Positions 45,127 to 57,282 of a stretch of 64,000 nucleotides of DNA are shown piece after piece. The DNA is taken from contig CM032231.1 in assembly GCA_019009955.1 (NCBI GenBank), positions 89,572,501-89,636,500 of the forward strand. Reading direction: 5' to 3'. The stretch is from Riptortus pedestris (lineage: Eukaryota; Arthropoda; Insecta; Hemiptera; Alydidae). Under the pieces are notes generated by a model. That model was not told the DNA's origin. It saw only the letters and a program-made list of their open reading frames with translations, and searched no databases. Numbering within the stretch: position 1 is the first letter of the stretch; every line of letters begins with the position of its first letter. The position numbers were made by a program, and so were the translations under genes.

Positions 45127-46915
45127 ATCCCTCTCCCTCTCCCTCTCTATCTCTCTCCCTCTCATTCCCTATCCCTCTCCCTCTCCCTCTCCCTCTCCCT
45201 CTCCCTCTCACTCCCTCTCCCTCTCCCTCTCCCTCTCCCTCTCCCTCTCCCTCTCACTCCCTCTCCCTCTCACTCCCTATCCCTCTCCCTCTCCCTCTCC
45301 CTCTCCCTCACACTCCCACTCCCTATCCCTCTCTCTCTCCCTCTCCCTCTCCCTCTCCCTCTCCCTCTCAATCCCTCTCCCTCTCACTACCTATCCCTCT
45401 CCCTCTCCCTCTCCCTCTCCCTCTCCCTCTCACTTCCTCTCCCTCTCCCTCTCACTCCCTCTCCCTCTCACTCCCTCTCCCTCTCCCTCTCCCTCTCTCT
45501 CCCTCTCCCTCTCACTCCCTCTCCCTCTCTCTCCCTCTCTCCCTCTCTCTCCCTCTCCCTCTCACTCCCTCTCCCTCTCACTCCCTATCCCTCTCCCTCT
45601 CCCTCTCCCTCTCACTCCCTATCCCTCTCCCTCTCCCTCTCCCTCTCCCTCTCCCTCGCTCTCCCTCTCACTCCCTATCGCTCTCCATCTCCCTCTCTCT
45701 CCCTATCCCTCTCCCTCTCCCTCTCTCTCCCTCTCCCTCTCACTCCCTCTCCCTCTCACTCCCTATCCCTCTCCCTCTGACTCCCTCTCTCTCTCACTCC
45801 CTATCCCTCTCCCTCCCCCTCTCCCTATCACTCCCTCTCCCTCTCACTCCCTATCCCTCTCCCTCTCCCTCTCCCTCTCCCTCTCCGTCTCCCTCTCACT
45901 CTCTCTCCCTCTCACTCTCTCTCCCTCTCACTCCCTATCCCTCTCCCTCTCCCTCTCCCTCTCACTCCCCTCTCCCTCTCACTCTCTCTCACCTCTCACT
46001 CCCTATCCCTCTCCCTCTCCCCTCTCCACCCTCTCCCTCTCCCTCTCCCTCTCACTCTCCCTCTCCCTCTCACTAACGCTATCCCCTCCTCTCACTCCCT
46101 CTCTCTCCTTCTCTCTCTCACCCCCTCTCCCTCTCCCTCTCACTTTCTCCCCCTCTCCTCCCTCCCCTCTCCTCTCACTCCCTCTCCCTCTCACTCCCTA
46201 TCCCTCTCCCTCTCCCTCTCCCTCTCTCTCCCTCTCACTTCCCTCTCCCTCTCACTACCTATCCCTCTCCCTCTCCCTCTCCCTATACCTCTACCACTCC
46301 CTATCCCTCTCCCTCTCCCTCTCTCCCTCTCCCTCTCTCTCTCACTACCTCTCCCTCTCCCTCTCTCTCGCTCTCTCTCTCCCTCTCACTCTCCCTCCCA
46401 CTCCCTCTCCCTCTCCCTCTCCCTCTCACTCCCTCTCCCTCTCACTCCCTATCCCTCTCCCTCTCACTCCCACTCTCTCTCACTCCCTATCCCTCTCCCT
46501 CCCCCTCTCCCTCTCACTCCCTCTCCCTCTCACTCCCTATCCCTCTCCCTCTCCCTCTCACTCTCTATCCCTCTCATTCCCTATCCCTCTCCATCTCCCT
46601 CTCCCTCTCACTATCTCTACCTCTACTCCCTATCCCTCTCACGCCCTATCCCTCTCCCACCCCCACACCCTCTCACTCCCTCTCCCTCTCTCACACTCCC
46701 TCTCTCTTACTCCCTCTCCCTCTCCCTCTCACTCCCTATCCCTCTCCCTCTCCCTCTCCCTCTCCCTCTCCCTCTCTCCCTCTCTCCCTCTCCCACTCCC
46801 TATCCCTCTCCCTCTCCCTCTCCCTCTCTCTCTCCCTCTCCCTCTCCCTCTCACTCCCTCTCCCTCTCACTACCTATCCCTCTCCCTCTCCCTCTCCCTC
46901 TCACTTCCTATTCCT

Positions 46916-46951
<36 letters not shown>

Positions 46952-47010
46952 TTCCTCTCTCTCTCTCTCTCTCTCTCTCGCTTCCTATCTCCCTCCCCCC
47001 CCCCTCCCCA
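41296..47010 (+). repeat. 5.7-kb CCCTCT-based tandem array
   Basis: The plus strand is almost entirely C and T, built from CCCTCT hexamers with recurrent variants TCACTC and CCCTATCCC that break the array into irregular blocks of about 30-110 bp. Minor units near 42650-42840 include CTCCTTCCCTCC. The right edge passes into (CT)n at 46927-46975 and C10 at 46994-47003. The minus strand is (GGGAGA)n. The unit is six bases and stop-free on the plus strand, so frames of 1519 codons (41221-45780) and 1350 codons (43010-47062) appear. They encode only Ser-Leu-Pro-Leu repeats, overlap in different frames and are not genes. Confidence 0.97.
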
Positions 47011-47636
47011 TATACAAAACGCTTCTCAATTAGATCCAGACATTCTTGTACGTTACCAATAAAATGCTATTGCTCTTTAAATTAGCAAATTAATACAACT
47101 TTTTATGAAATTAAGTATTACAAAGACAATTTTTTGGGCGAATTCTCTTCCCTCAGTGCACCTTTACCTTAGAATGCAAAGTTCATCGATATTCATCCAG
47201 CCATTTCCATGAGAAAAATTCGCAATTGAAGTGCATAGACGGACAGACTCCAGGCAATAATTTCTATTTTGATACCATTAGCAAAAGTCTGGAAATGTAT
47301 GTATATATTTAAGTTAAACTTGGAAAATAAACAAAGTTTTAGTTATATAAATAACCGTAGTGGCACACTTAACCATAATATGATAAGATAGTTGTCATTT
47401 CAACTTACATTTAATGCTCTCATCCTGCCCAACCAGAAGTAGAACCGCTCCTCAAGGAATATTTGACAGTTAATGATATTTTAATAGCTGCAATACGTTT
47501 ATTATGACAATGAATTGGTGCTGTTTGGAGGGATGAAAGACAAAATGTCATTGATAATGGAGCAGTAATTTGGCATTTTGAGGAAAGATATGAGAAATGA
47601 AACGAATTTCGTTATATATATAAAATATATAAGAAA
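47011..47636. other. No recognised gene
   Basis: AT-rich right flank of the array. No element or frame is supported. Confidence 0.4.
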
Positions 47637-48084
47637 GTCCGTTACGCAGGGGCTGCGAAAACTAAGCAGATTTCCCACGTGAAGTTTTACAATAGAGAAA
47701 TTTCACGAGAGCCAAGCAGGTAATGAAACGGCCGAACTAGCTTTTGGCGGGAAAGTCACTTCGTCCGTTAGCCGCCCAGATTTAATAAAAATGGAAATAT
47801 CTCGGTTAATATTCAAGATAGAAAATAAATGTATATAACAATATTTATAGAGAATTTAAATTGCAATAAGATTGATTCTGTGCAATTTTTCGATCCGACG
47901 TATAGTAACGGAATATTCCGAATTTTCGATAATCCTCCCCTATAAACCCCCCCCCTCCCACTGGTCCCATTTCAGCCGTTAATGAACTTGATCTTTCTTT
48001 TTACATAAAACGACTAAATATAGAGTTTGGTAACGATAAAACAAAAATTGAGACCGCTAGAGCGGTAACAGACATCTGTGTTTA

Positions 48085-48135
<51 letters not shown>

Positions 48136-48259
48136 TTTTGAACGGACATCATTTACGTCATCTACTAGGTAGGATCGAGGCACACTTGAAGAAAAATTTC
48201 GAAAATTCCGTCATGAGTACAACCTCAATAGCTGATTTCCCTTAATGGAAATCTGCTAA
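47637..48259 (-). mobile_element. HINE-TA, subtype S2, complete
   Basis: Right end GTCCGTTACGCAGGGGCTGC, left end CTTAATGGAAATCTGCTAA. The S2 body has AGAGCCAAGCAGG and CGGCCGAACTAGC as in copy 1-541. (TA)n at 48086-48132. Confidence 0.8.
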
Positions 48260-48375
48260 TATATATATAGTTTTGAACGGACCTCATTTTTGTCATCTAC
48301 TAGGTAGGATTGATGGACATTTGAAGAAAAATTCCGTAATGAGTACAACCTAAATAGCTGATTTCCCTTAAGGCT
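48260..48375 (-). mobile_element. HINE-TA left arm in tandem with the previous copy
   Basis: Immediately after CTGCTAA the sequence restarts at the TA tract (TATATATATAG) and repeats TTTTGAACGGACCTCATTTT, GGTAGGATTGATGGACATTT and CTGATTTCCCTTAAGG. It is the same orientation and about 110 bp long, so the left arm is duplicated head to tail. Confidence 0.75.
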
Positions 48376-49114
48376 TACAACTCTTGTTATTTTTATCCAG
48401 GTCATTTACTATAAACTACACAGCACAACTAACTGAAAGTTCTTAAAGCACCAACCCTACTTAAAGCATCAAACTATAGGCAATGGTAAAAATTATGCTT
48501 TCTCACAAATTATTAATTAAATGAATTGTAATAGGTCTCAATGAATTAATATGGTTGTTATAGGTAATACATAATGTATATACATGCTTCGTTCTGGAGA
48601 ACAGTAGTATAGAGAGACCATAAAGGGTGTTTCATGGCACTAGTGTATAAATTATAAATGAGTTCTCCAATCTACCTTTGAATAGTGATACAGTTGCTAA
48701 ATTCACTGCAAACGTTTGTGAATAAATAATAATTTGACCAATTAATTTCTGTCAACAATTAATACTGGTTGGATGGATTTCGAGAAATGAAGAAATTGAC
48801 TTCCTCTCTAATTTTCATTTTAGCGTGGGGGAAATACATTATTTTCAATAAACGAAATTGATAAGATTCACTATCAATAAATATTCTTTTTTATATTAAT
48901 AGATTTCCACTAACGGAAACCTCTGGTTTGGATGGAATTATTAATATAATTTTTTTTTTTTTTTTTTTTTTTTAACCAAAAATATCGTACAATGTCTGCT
49001 AATAATCAGATTTAGTGTCTGAAGAAGTTATTTCTGGAATGAACGGAAGTCAGCCCTTAGTTCTTCAGCCTGTTTTACTTGTTTCACCCTTGAGACTCAC
49101 CCCCGCCCCACAGT

Positions 49115-49172
<58 letters not shown>

Positions 49173-49204
49173 TTAAAATAAATAAAATAAATAAATTAAT
49201 AAAA
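48376..49204. other. AT-rich spacer with T26 and (AC)n
   Basis: A poly-T of about 26 lies at 48950-48975. (AC)n lies at 49117-49170. No coding signal. Confidence 0.6.
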
Positions 49205-49892
49205 TAGTTGACTCCCGCTTTAGTTTATATCTCGTTTATACTTTGTTAAAAGACAAAAATGAATATCACAAAAGTTACTCTAAATAACACGAAACGTAGA
49301 AAACGAAATACCGCTATTTTAAATTCAGGCTTCCCTTACAACCCCCACTCCTGCCCGTCCCTAGAAATGTTGGTATGGCTTATTATAATGAAAGCGTAAG
49401 TCCTAATACACACACCGAGTTTTATTTATTTCGGATGGGTCTTTTGTCCCAAATAAAATTGTTCACTTCCGCTATAGGTTTTAGCGTATATCTCGTTTAT
49501 AATTCGGTATACGAAAAAAAAGTATATAACAAACGTTCCTCTAAATAGCAAAATAAACAACTTTTGTTATGTTCATATTTGCCGAAAACCCAATAGGAAA
49601 CGAAATATCGCTATTTTCAATTTGAGGCTTTTCCCATAACCCCCACTCCTGTTCGTCTCAGAGGATATTAATATAGCCTAACGTCTAAGTTGGGTTAGTA
49701 GTAATATACATACCCAGTTTCATAAAATTCGGTTCACCCGTTTATGCGTGAAATGTATGAAACAAATAAACAAACACACACGAAAGAAACAAAATGCAGT
49801 TATGGTGTCTATGACATGTGAAACGAAAAGTTATCGTGAAAATTTGCGAAAAAAATTAATGTACAGACAGAGGTTACAATTATATATATATC
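49205..49892 (+). mobile_element. RepB copy, 5'-truncated
   Basis: It begins within an internal unit (ATAGTTGACTCCCGCTTTAG), contains ACAACCCCCACTCCTGCCCG and AACCCCCACTCCTGTTCG about 300 bp apart, and ends with GGTTCACCCGTTTATGCGTG, ACAAACACAC and GACAGAGGTTACAATTATAT. The 3' end matches the copy at 4530-5876 closely. Truncation at the 5' side is what retroposition would give. Confidence 0.78.
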
Positions 49893-50639
49893 AATGATCT
49901 CGTAAACATAGTGTTTATTTGATTAGGGGGATATCTTTAATTGCGATAGCATTAGTAATGCAGTAGATATAATAATATATACGATTTCGCGTGGGTGGGT
50001 GATGCTTACATAGTCTCCCCTGATAAGGTTGCCAGGCAACCTATTACAAAACCACATCCAATCAGACAGCCTAACCTACCCTTTACTAGCTCACAGTACA
50101 AACAAAAGTTTCCATCAACATATCCATGTGTTGCAAACACCCAATTCGAAATAGTAAATGATTTACAGACAATTTAAGATGAAAGTTTGATTTAAATTAC
50201 TATTTTCATCCATCGACTATAAAGATAAAAAAAATCTTCTCTATAAAACCAAAAAAAAAAAAAAAAATTAAAAATACGAAATCAGAGGTTTATCAAATTT
50301 ACGATTTACGTTTCCTTTTACTTGTAAATCCTGTGGATAATTCTATTTCCTATAGTCTTTTAAATGTATAAAGAATTAATACATTAAAGCAAAACCCGTT
50401 GGAGTTTTCCTCTCGTTTTATTCATAATGGGTTCCTAAAACCAAACACACAAAAAACATTATTCCGCTGGAATTTATGTAGTTTTCGAAAAGTGACTCAT
50501 TTGTTTCATGTACTTATTTAGACTACCTTTTATTATTTAATTCACTCTAATTCTATGGCAAGAATGGTGTTTGTTACATTACAATACACCACAGTAGAGT
50601 TGTAAGTGAAAGATGACACATAATTGTAGAGCAGCAACA
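49893..50639. other. Intergenic stretch
   Basis: It contains the X-box-like site described separately and an A16 run at 50250-50266. The plus frame 49995-50177 (60 codons) overlaps the site and has no domain. Confidence 0.4.
50027..50041. promoter_or_regulatory. X-box-like perfect inverted repeat
   Basis: GGTTGCCAGGCAACC is a 7+1+7 perfect inverted repeat. It fits the RFX-factor X-box pattern (GTTGCC, short spacer, GGCAAC). Such sites control ciliary genes in animals, but no ciliary gene is visible here, so function is conjecture. Confidence 0.35.
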
Positions 50640-51014
50640 AATCTTTTACAATTTTACATTTAAGCACTTTGGACGACTCTTGTCTCCATCTTCCGAGCTA
50701 CACATAAAAACAACAATGAAAATCACGGTACAACAATTTATTTAATTTTATGTTATTTGTATGTGTATGTTTATTTATTTATTTTTATTGTCATTAGGCA
50801 CTGAACTCGCGAGGCTCATTTGTGCCTATGTGGTCAACGGTCTAAATTCATTTCGTTTCCTATGGTTGTCCTTCTTTTCAATGAGATCCGGTCCACTCGT
50901 GGCACCTCCTTCAGCCTCGCCTATGATGGGTCTCTCCTATTTTTTTTTCTATCACCATCCAGTCACAAATACTAAAAACAGGAGTATCTTTTTAAAATCT
51001 ATTTGATGTATAAA
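50640..51014. other. Left part of a composite repeat around the LINE remnant
   Basis: TTAAGCACTTTGGACGACTC and GTCTCCATCTTCCGAGCTAC near 50660-50705 are related to GCACTTTTGAAGACCATTGT and CTCCATCTTCAGAGCTGCAC near 55910-55945. On the other side, 51710-51760 has AGATGGAGAAAAACGCCATC and GAAAGCGCTTAGCGCTTAAG. The two borders form an approximate inverted repeat enclosing about 1.1 kb including the LINE remnant. The frame 50761-51006 has no domain. Confidence 0.4.
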
Positions 51015-51600
51015 TACTTATCTTACTGGCTTGTGTGCCCATATGTCGAACTTTTGTGTGTGCCCATATGTTTCTTTATTTAGGCCCGTAATTGTTAAGA
51101 TTTTAATCAGTTTTTTAATTGAGTGGCTATCGTCCCCTAGTATTTCAGAAAGTTCTTTTGACATACCAAGTGACTTTCTGATGTTCTCATACCTTCTACA
51201 CTCGGTATGTATGTGTGCAAACTATCAGCTGAATACTCCACAAGCAGTGCAGATTGGGGGGTCCTTCCTTTTTCAGTTTTCAGGTACTGATGTGTGAGCC
51301 TTGTGTGGCCACTTCTATTCAGGCGACATAAACAATACTCTCGTTCCTCCTTGTAGAACTTGTTGAAGTATTCCAGGATACGACACTATTTTTAACAGTG
51401 CGGAGCTTATTGTCACGCAGTTCATGCCATTGCCATGCCCATTCATCAAGAGCCAGTTTTTTTTGCATGATTGATGGCGTCAGCGGTCGAAACTTCTTCT
51501 GTCAGTAGTGTGCCCTCACTGATGGCTTTGGCGGCTAAGGCGTCAGCTTTTATGTTTCCGTCAATGCCACAATGTCCTGGTATCCATAAGAATTGTACAT
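51015..51600 (-). pseudogene. LINE RNase H and C-terminal remnant
   Basis: On the minus strand the first part (about 51600-51460) reads VQFLWIPGHCGIDGNIKADA then LAAKAI, the end of an RNase H domain (W-[IV]-PGH-x-GI-x-GN-x-x-AD). After several frame changes come PPICTACGVFS (knuckle-like) and NIRKSLGMSKELSEILGDDS, then IKKLIKILTITGLNKET. That last pattern (LGDD, I-x-x-L, L-x-x-TGL) is typical of the extreme C-terminus of jockey-like elements. Internal stops show it is dead. It shares domain order with the fragment at 40909-41260 but is a different copy. Confidence 0.72.
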
Positions 51601-52497
51601 GAACATTTTTTTTTTGTGCAATTCTTCTAAAATCTGTTGTATGTTTATACGATGTGTATGTTTATATTCTTTGTTGTATGGTGAATTTTCTTGTTCTTAT
51701 TTAATAAGTAGCTCTAAAGATGGAGAAAAACGCCATCGAAAGCGCTTAGCGCTTAAGTCTAAAATCGAGTCTGGATTTGTATTTTTTATTCTACAAGTAC
51801 ATTACAGTTGTAGTCCGCTTGTCGAGACTGGATAATGTTTATCAATAGAAACTTTAATAGCCTATGGCGGTGGAGAGTTGAAATTTTTACAATTTTGGTA
51901 TCCGATGAAAATGTGTTTTCTCATCCAGAAGTCATTATTGTAGGATAATTCCATGCAGAAGACAACGGGAAAACACTGTACATATTGCTGATCCACTTTC
52001 AGGGCTTTCTGCTTTTGAAAGGATGCCATTCAAATGAAAGAAAATGTATTTGTGGGTATAATTGTCCAGCGGTCTCATCAGAGTTGACACATTACCCAAA
52101 AAGCTAAAATGCTAAAATAAACACAAATTGAGCGGGAAAGGTTTTAAGCGGGAAGAGATGTATAGCCATAGCTTTGTACATGCCGACCCAACACAAAGTA
52201 CAAATTACACTTTGAACGTGGGAGCTACCGGCACATTAAGCCTCTCTACCACTGGCCCGGACTTATCTCGCTGCTACAGTCCACTGAAACTCACCCATAA
52301 TTACACCTCCTAGTTATACACGTTTAAATTCCTTCCGGGTCTCTGCCTTTCTGGCTCATCCGTCTACTTCAACCGATACACTTTGCCTTAGTAAAGGTTC
52401 TTCTATTCTTAGGAAATGTTTCATGTTATATATGTGTGCTTAATCCGTGAAACAATGGAGTACAATGCAATTATTGTTTTATATTATTATTTATAAC
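51601..52497. other. No recognised gene
   Basis: It holds the right border of the composite repeat (about 51710-51790). The frames 51593-51835 and 52128-52313 are short and unsupported. Confidence 0.4.
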
Positions 52498-52672
52498 TTT
52501 AGTCATGTGAGTTAAAGCTTTGACTTTAATTTTACTTGCTTAACCCATCCTGGTGTTCAATTTCCGACTGGGCAATAGGAATATATTTAGTGACGATCTC
52601 ATACCCAGGCTTGAAAAGGGTGGTAACTTGGAGATAACACTTTCCCAATTAGCTATAGTTGTGGTTAACTAA
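52498..52672 (+). mobile_element. Diverged SINE copy
   Basis: It keeps the family order (CATGTGAGTTAAAGCTTTGA, GGTGTTCAATTTCCGACTGG, TTTAGTGACGATCTCATACC, AAAAGGGTGGTAACTTGGAG) with many changes and no clear tail. Confidence 0.6.
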
Positions 52673-53400
<728 letters not shown>

Positions 53401-53999
53401 AATAGAGATTTCTTGAAGTCCCTTTGTATTAAAACAAGATAAAATATGTCTGAAAGACAATGACAACAATTAAAGAATAATCCTTGATATAGGGGAGTAA
53501 TGTGTAATTTTCTGTTAATATAAAAGTGAAAAATTTACTTTCCGTGAGGTGAGGAAACGGGTGCTATCAGAGAAAATTGTAGAATGCGGATATCTCTAGA
53601 AAACTTGGAGATCAACGAAATTGAATAGGAAATATATGATATCTTCCATATTGAATTTAACGATCCAGGATGTCTTTCGGTATCAGCCCCTCCAAATCAC
53701 TTTTATGCTCCACGACAGCCTTTCTGAGTTTTAAACAGTATTCAATGAATTTCGTTCATGTCTTGAGTTGTAATGTACTTTAATGTGCTTTTATAATTCG
53801 TCTTTAAATGAGTGGGGAGTCTCGAATTACAGCTAGTACGCAGTAGTTAAATTAATTAATTTAGAGTTAAAATTAAATAAACAAACAATGTAATGAAAAA
53901 TTGACTTTACTTAGTAAATTGACTTAAAAAATTTGAAGGGAGAAAGTCAACTTTGCCGAGCAATATCGGCACATTTTATGTGTTGTACTTAAGAGAAAA
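53401..53999. other. No recognised gene
   Basis: No supported feature. Confidence 0.35.
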
Positions 54000-54105
54000 T
54001 CCTGTCACTCAAGGGCTGCGTAAACTAACCAGATTAGGAAATCTGGCAAATCTTTACGTAGGAACGTGAAGGTTTACAATAGATATACATATCTCTATAC
54101 TGGTA
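54000..54105 (-). mobile_element. HINE-TA right-end fragment
   Basis: CCTGTCACTCAAGGGCTGCG, TAAACTAACCAGATT, then GGAAATCTGGC and GTGAAGGTTTACAATAGATA. The terminal motif is partly duplicated in inverted form (CCAGATTAGGAAATCTGG). Hairpin partly decayed; body absent. Confidence 0.6.
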
Positions 54106-54196
54106 AGACCATCTTGCAAGTCGTGTCTCAAAATGTACTCCGAGATAGCGGATAGAAAAAAAAAAAGTATATAATATAATAGTATGACATTTACTA

Positions 54197-54365
54197 TTAT
54201 ACTAGCGGACCCGGCAGACGTTATCCTGCATGATATTTCAAGCGATTAGGATATTAAATTTAATAATATTATGTTTAAAACAAAAGCTACTTTTAATATC
54301 ACAAAAAACAACATTTGTTATGTCCACGTTTGCCTAAAAATAAATAGAAAATAAAATATCGCGAA
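54197..54365 (+). mobile_element. RepB 5' fragment
   Basis: Starts ACTAGCGGACCCGGCAGACG and continues GATATTTCAAGCGATTAGGA to TATCGCGAAAAC, where it stops. It preserves the uninterrupted sequence (AATAATATTATGTTTAAAAC) that corresponds to the TTAA insertion site at 26051, so it serves as an empty-site reference. It is preceded by an AT-rich TATAATATAATAG tract. Confidence 0.72.
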
Positions 54366-55690
54366 AACTCGGTATACAAAAAGAAAAGGAAAAATGAGAG
54401 AAGGAAAAGAAGACGTTTTAGTTCTATGATTATCTGGTAGAATGCGCACTACACGCCTTTACAAAACAAATAGTTGTAGACCAATAATTGAAATAAATCA
54501 AAACCCTCAAAAATAATAATGCAAATACATAAATATAAATAAAGAATAGAAAATAATTGCGACATTCAAATCAGATTAAAATAAGTTTGGATAAAAATAA
54601 CGGTCTGAAAGTTAAAAAATCCCGCTGCTGCAAGCATAAAGCTGCTTAACTTAGATGACATACTTAAACTCTAAGGACATACATTAGATAATGGAACTGT
54701 AGTTCAGTAGAAGGGGAACTATCATTCTTAACCCCGGTAGGTCACACTACCTTATTACCAACTACTAAAAGGAGCTGGGTCTCCGATAAAAAAAAAAAAA
54801 ACATACACTAGATAAACATATTAACATTTCATTACATAACCTCGCCCTTCGAGACCTGCTCCATCTGGCGGGCCAATCTGCGGCGCTAAACCATCCGGGT
54901 CGTCACCCAAACGCGTATTTAAAAATTCATTCAAATCGGTCCATCCGTATGTACTTTTTTCAACAACAACAAATATTTGTACGAATATTTCGAACGTACT
55001 AGTATTTTACGGGCCTTGAAGTAAATAAATTCCCTCTGAAGATTTTTTAGTCTGTGGACAATATATACATATACATACAAGATATGCTAACGTAAGATAA
55101 GCTTGAACCTTTGTCGATTTATTCTCAGTTCTTTCTCGATAGCTTCTGTTTTCGGATTGCCTAAACAGTTTTTGATGAATGGACTCATTCTAAGATTAAC
55201 CAGTTGCAACAGTTTTATAACTTTTCTTGCAAGGTTTATTCCGTTTGTGTTTGCGGAAATAAAATACGAAAGTGAAAAATAAGGGTAAAAATATTTGTGG
55301 TGGTAGAGAGGAACGAGTGGTGGTGTAACAAGCCACTTGACTACCACAATGGTGCTAGGCCCTCATCCTATTATAATATGGAGCCAGGTCCTCGAGTGCT
55401 CTTTCTAATTACACTAGTGACACTCGACACTCATAGTAACTTCCTTCTCCCTCCTTTATTTTTGCTTCCTACTCGACCCTGGCTCTCTGCTTCCAGTCAG
55501 AACACTCCTTTGCTGACAATAGCCTTGTCAGGATCTTCTTGACAATGGCCTCAGTAGGATCACCACGAAACAACATTGGAAAAGGAATTTCCCTCTCTTG
55601 CCTTCGCTGACACTGTTTGAGATGAACTGTCTGCTCCAAGTGGAAATCACGACGCTGCTCATTTGATTTTTGAACCACGTAATCAGCATT
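54366..55690. other. No recognised gene
   Basis: AT-rich then mixed. The minus frame 55469-55678 (RDFHLEQTVHLKQCQRRQER) has protein-like composition but no recognised domain. The frames 55087-55347 and 55297-55542 are unsupported. Confidence 0.35.
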
Positions 55691-57279
55691 TTAGCAGATT
55701 TCTCTTAAGGGAAATCAGCAATTAAGGTTGTACTCATGATGGCAATTTCGAGAAATTTCTTCAAACGTCTGATCCTTACCAAAATCCATATTTAAATGTT
55801 TTATGTAGAAATAAATATTGTATCATTTCACAGCAGTTTTGTTGGAAGTGAAGAATATTGGACTGGCAAAAAGACGTCCAATTCTGCACAAATCTTTATT
55901 TAGCGCTAAGCACTTTTGAAGACCATTGTCTCCATCTTCAGAGCTGCACATGAAAAACAACAACATCTATAAAATCTCTATACATTACAACAGGGTCATT
56001 AATCATATTAATATCAATAAATAAAAACACAAAATAAATATCTTACAGAAGTGAATATAAATAAATGGATTTGAGTCAAATCCAAAAATAAAATATAATA
56101 CAGAGAGTGAGATATCCATTTAGGTATAGCTAAAAAATATTTACTGACCTACTTGCATGCGTTTATAGGGAAAGACAGCAAGAGACTGGCTGTTGCGCGG
56201 GAGATAAGATTGAGGTCCAGTACCCCCACCATTGCAAACTTACAGCAATCGGTCTTCTTGTTCAAACAGCGATTACCAATAAGCTTCTTGTTCATCGCAA
56301 TCTCCAGACCTTCCAATGAACTTAGTTTTTTACCTTTCTTGGCCTCGTGTAATACCCACACTTCATGAGCACCTTCGCTATGGCTTTCTTGTTCTTGATG
56401 GCAGAAAAACAAATAAAAAATATCAAGCAAAATTTTATTTTAGGATTTGACTTAAGTCCATTTATTTATATTCACTTCTGTTAAGAAGCGCTTAGCGCTG
56501 AAATAAAATTTTTTGAAGATTCGGTCATCTTTTTCTCTCTCCAAGTAAATAAATCAAGTTGATGAACGCCTAAAATCGGGCCAGTGGGAGTGGTAGAATT
56601 TCGAGAATTCGAAATATCACAGTTGCAATATGTCAGATCGAAAACATGCATAGAACTACTCTTATTGCAAATGTAATGTTCTATAAATGTTGTTATATAC
56701 GTGTTTTCTCTGTATTGAATATTAACCAAGTTATTCCCATAATTTAGTTTTCGGGCATGAGTAAACCTTTTGTCATGCCATATTAACTAAAAGCTCTTAT
56801 ATCATTCCAAGGTTAAATACCTACTATGGTTTTCATTGAACTATTACTTTGTGAGACACATGCAAATACTACGTGTGATGACTTCATCAATTAACATTTT
56901 TCGTTCTTTACTCGAAAATGTTTAGTTCCAGTCAACACTAATGATCACATTTATTATTGGCTGATATCGAACCTGGAATAGCGGTGGTATAGTGAGGGGG
57001 GAATTAGACAATTCAAAATACCTCCGTTATTATGAGTCGGATCATAGAATGTTATAGAATCAATCTTGTTAAACTTTTGATCTTCTACAATTGTTGTTTT
57101 ATGCATGTTTTGGAAATTCGAGGTTTAAACGAGTTATTCGTGCTTTTTTGTTTTCTGCCCTCAGCGGCCCCACCCTCACTCCCTCTACGCATCTGTTTTT
57201 TACATATAAATAAAAAATACTTGGTGGTAAGAGATCACAAACGTTATACCAGTACTTGGGCAGCCCCTGCGTGACGGAC
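55691..57279 (+). mobile_element. HINE-TA, diverged, with internal foldback insertion
   Basis: The left arm runs from TTAGCAGATTTCTCTTAAGG to ATTTAAATGTTTTATGTAGA (55691-55828). Body sequence resumes at about 56526 (TCAAGTTGATGAACGCCTAA, GGGCCAGTGGGAG) and appears partly duplicated, since the GGAGG-type GATCGAAAA/GATCATAGAA segment occurs twice (about 56635 and 57045). The right end is GCAGCCCCTGCGTGACGGAC at 57260-57279, preceded by ACCAGTACTTGG. The enclosed 55829-56525 segment is listed separately. Confidence 0.6.
55829..56525. mobile_element. Foldback-like insert with about 43-bp inverted repeats
   Basis: CTTACAGAAGTGAATATAAA plus TAAATGGATTTGAGTCAAATCC (from 56051) is the inverted counterpart of 56440-56485, with few differences. 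Outside these arms the borders carry TTTAGCGCTAAGCACTTTTG (about 55901) and GAAGCGCTTAGCGCTGAAAT (about 56485). The interior includes the frames 56153-56368 and 56149-56430, which I cannot assign. It resembles a foldback or MITE-like unit of the same kind as 50640-51790. Confidence 0.55.
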
Positions 57280-57282
57280 TTT

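Noticed and set aside
41221..47062. Open frames of 1519 and 1350 codons in the CCCTCT array
   Set aside because: They overlap in different frames, encode only Ser/Leu/Pro repeats, and exist because the hexamer has no stop on that strand.
55297..55678. Frames on both strands in a GC-richer stretch left of HINE-TA
   Set aside because: No recognised domain and no splice or start evidence; too short to support.
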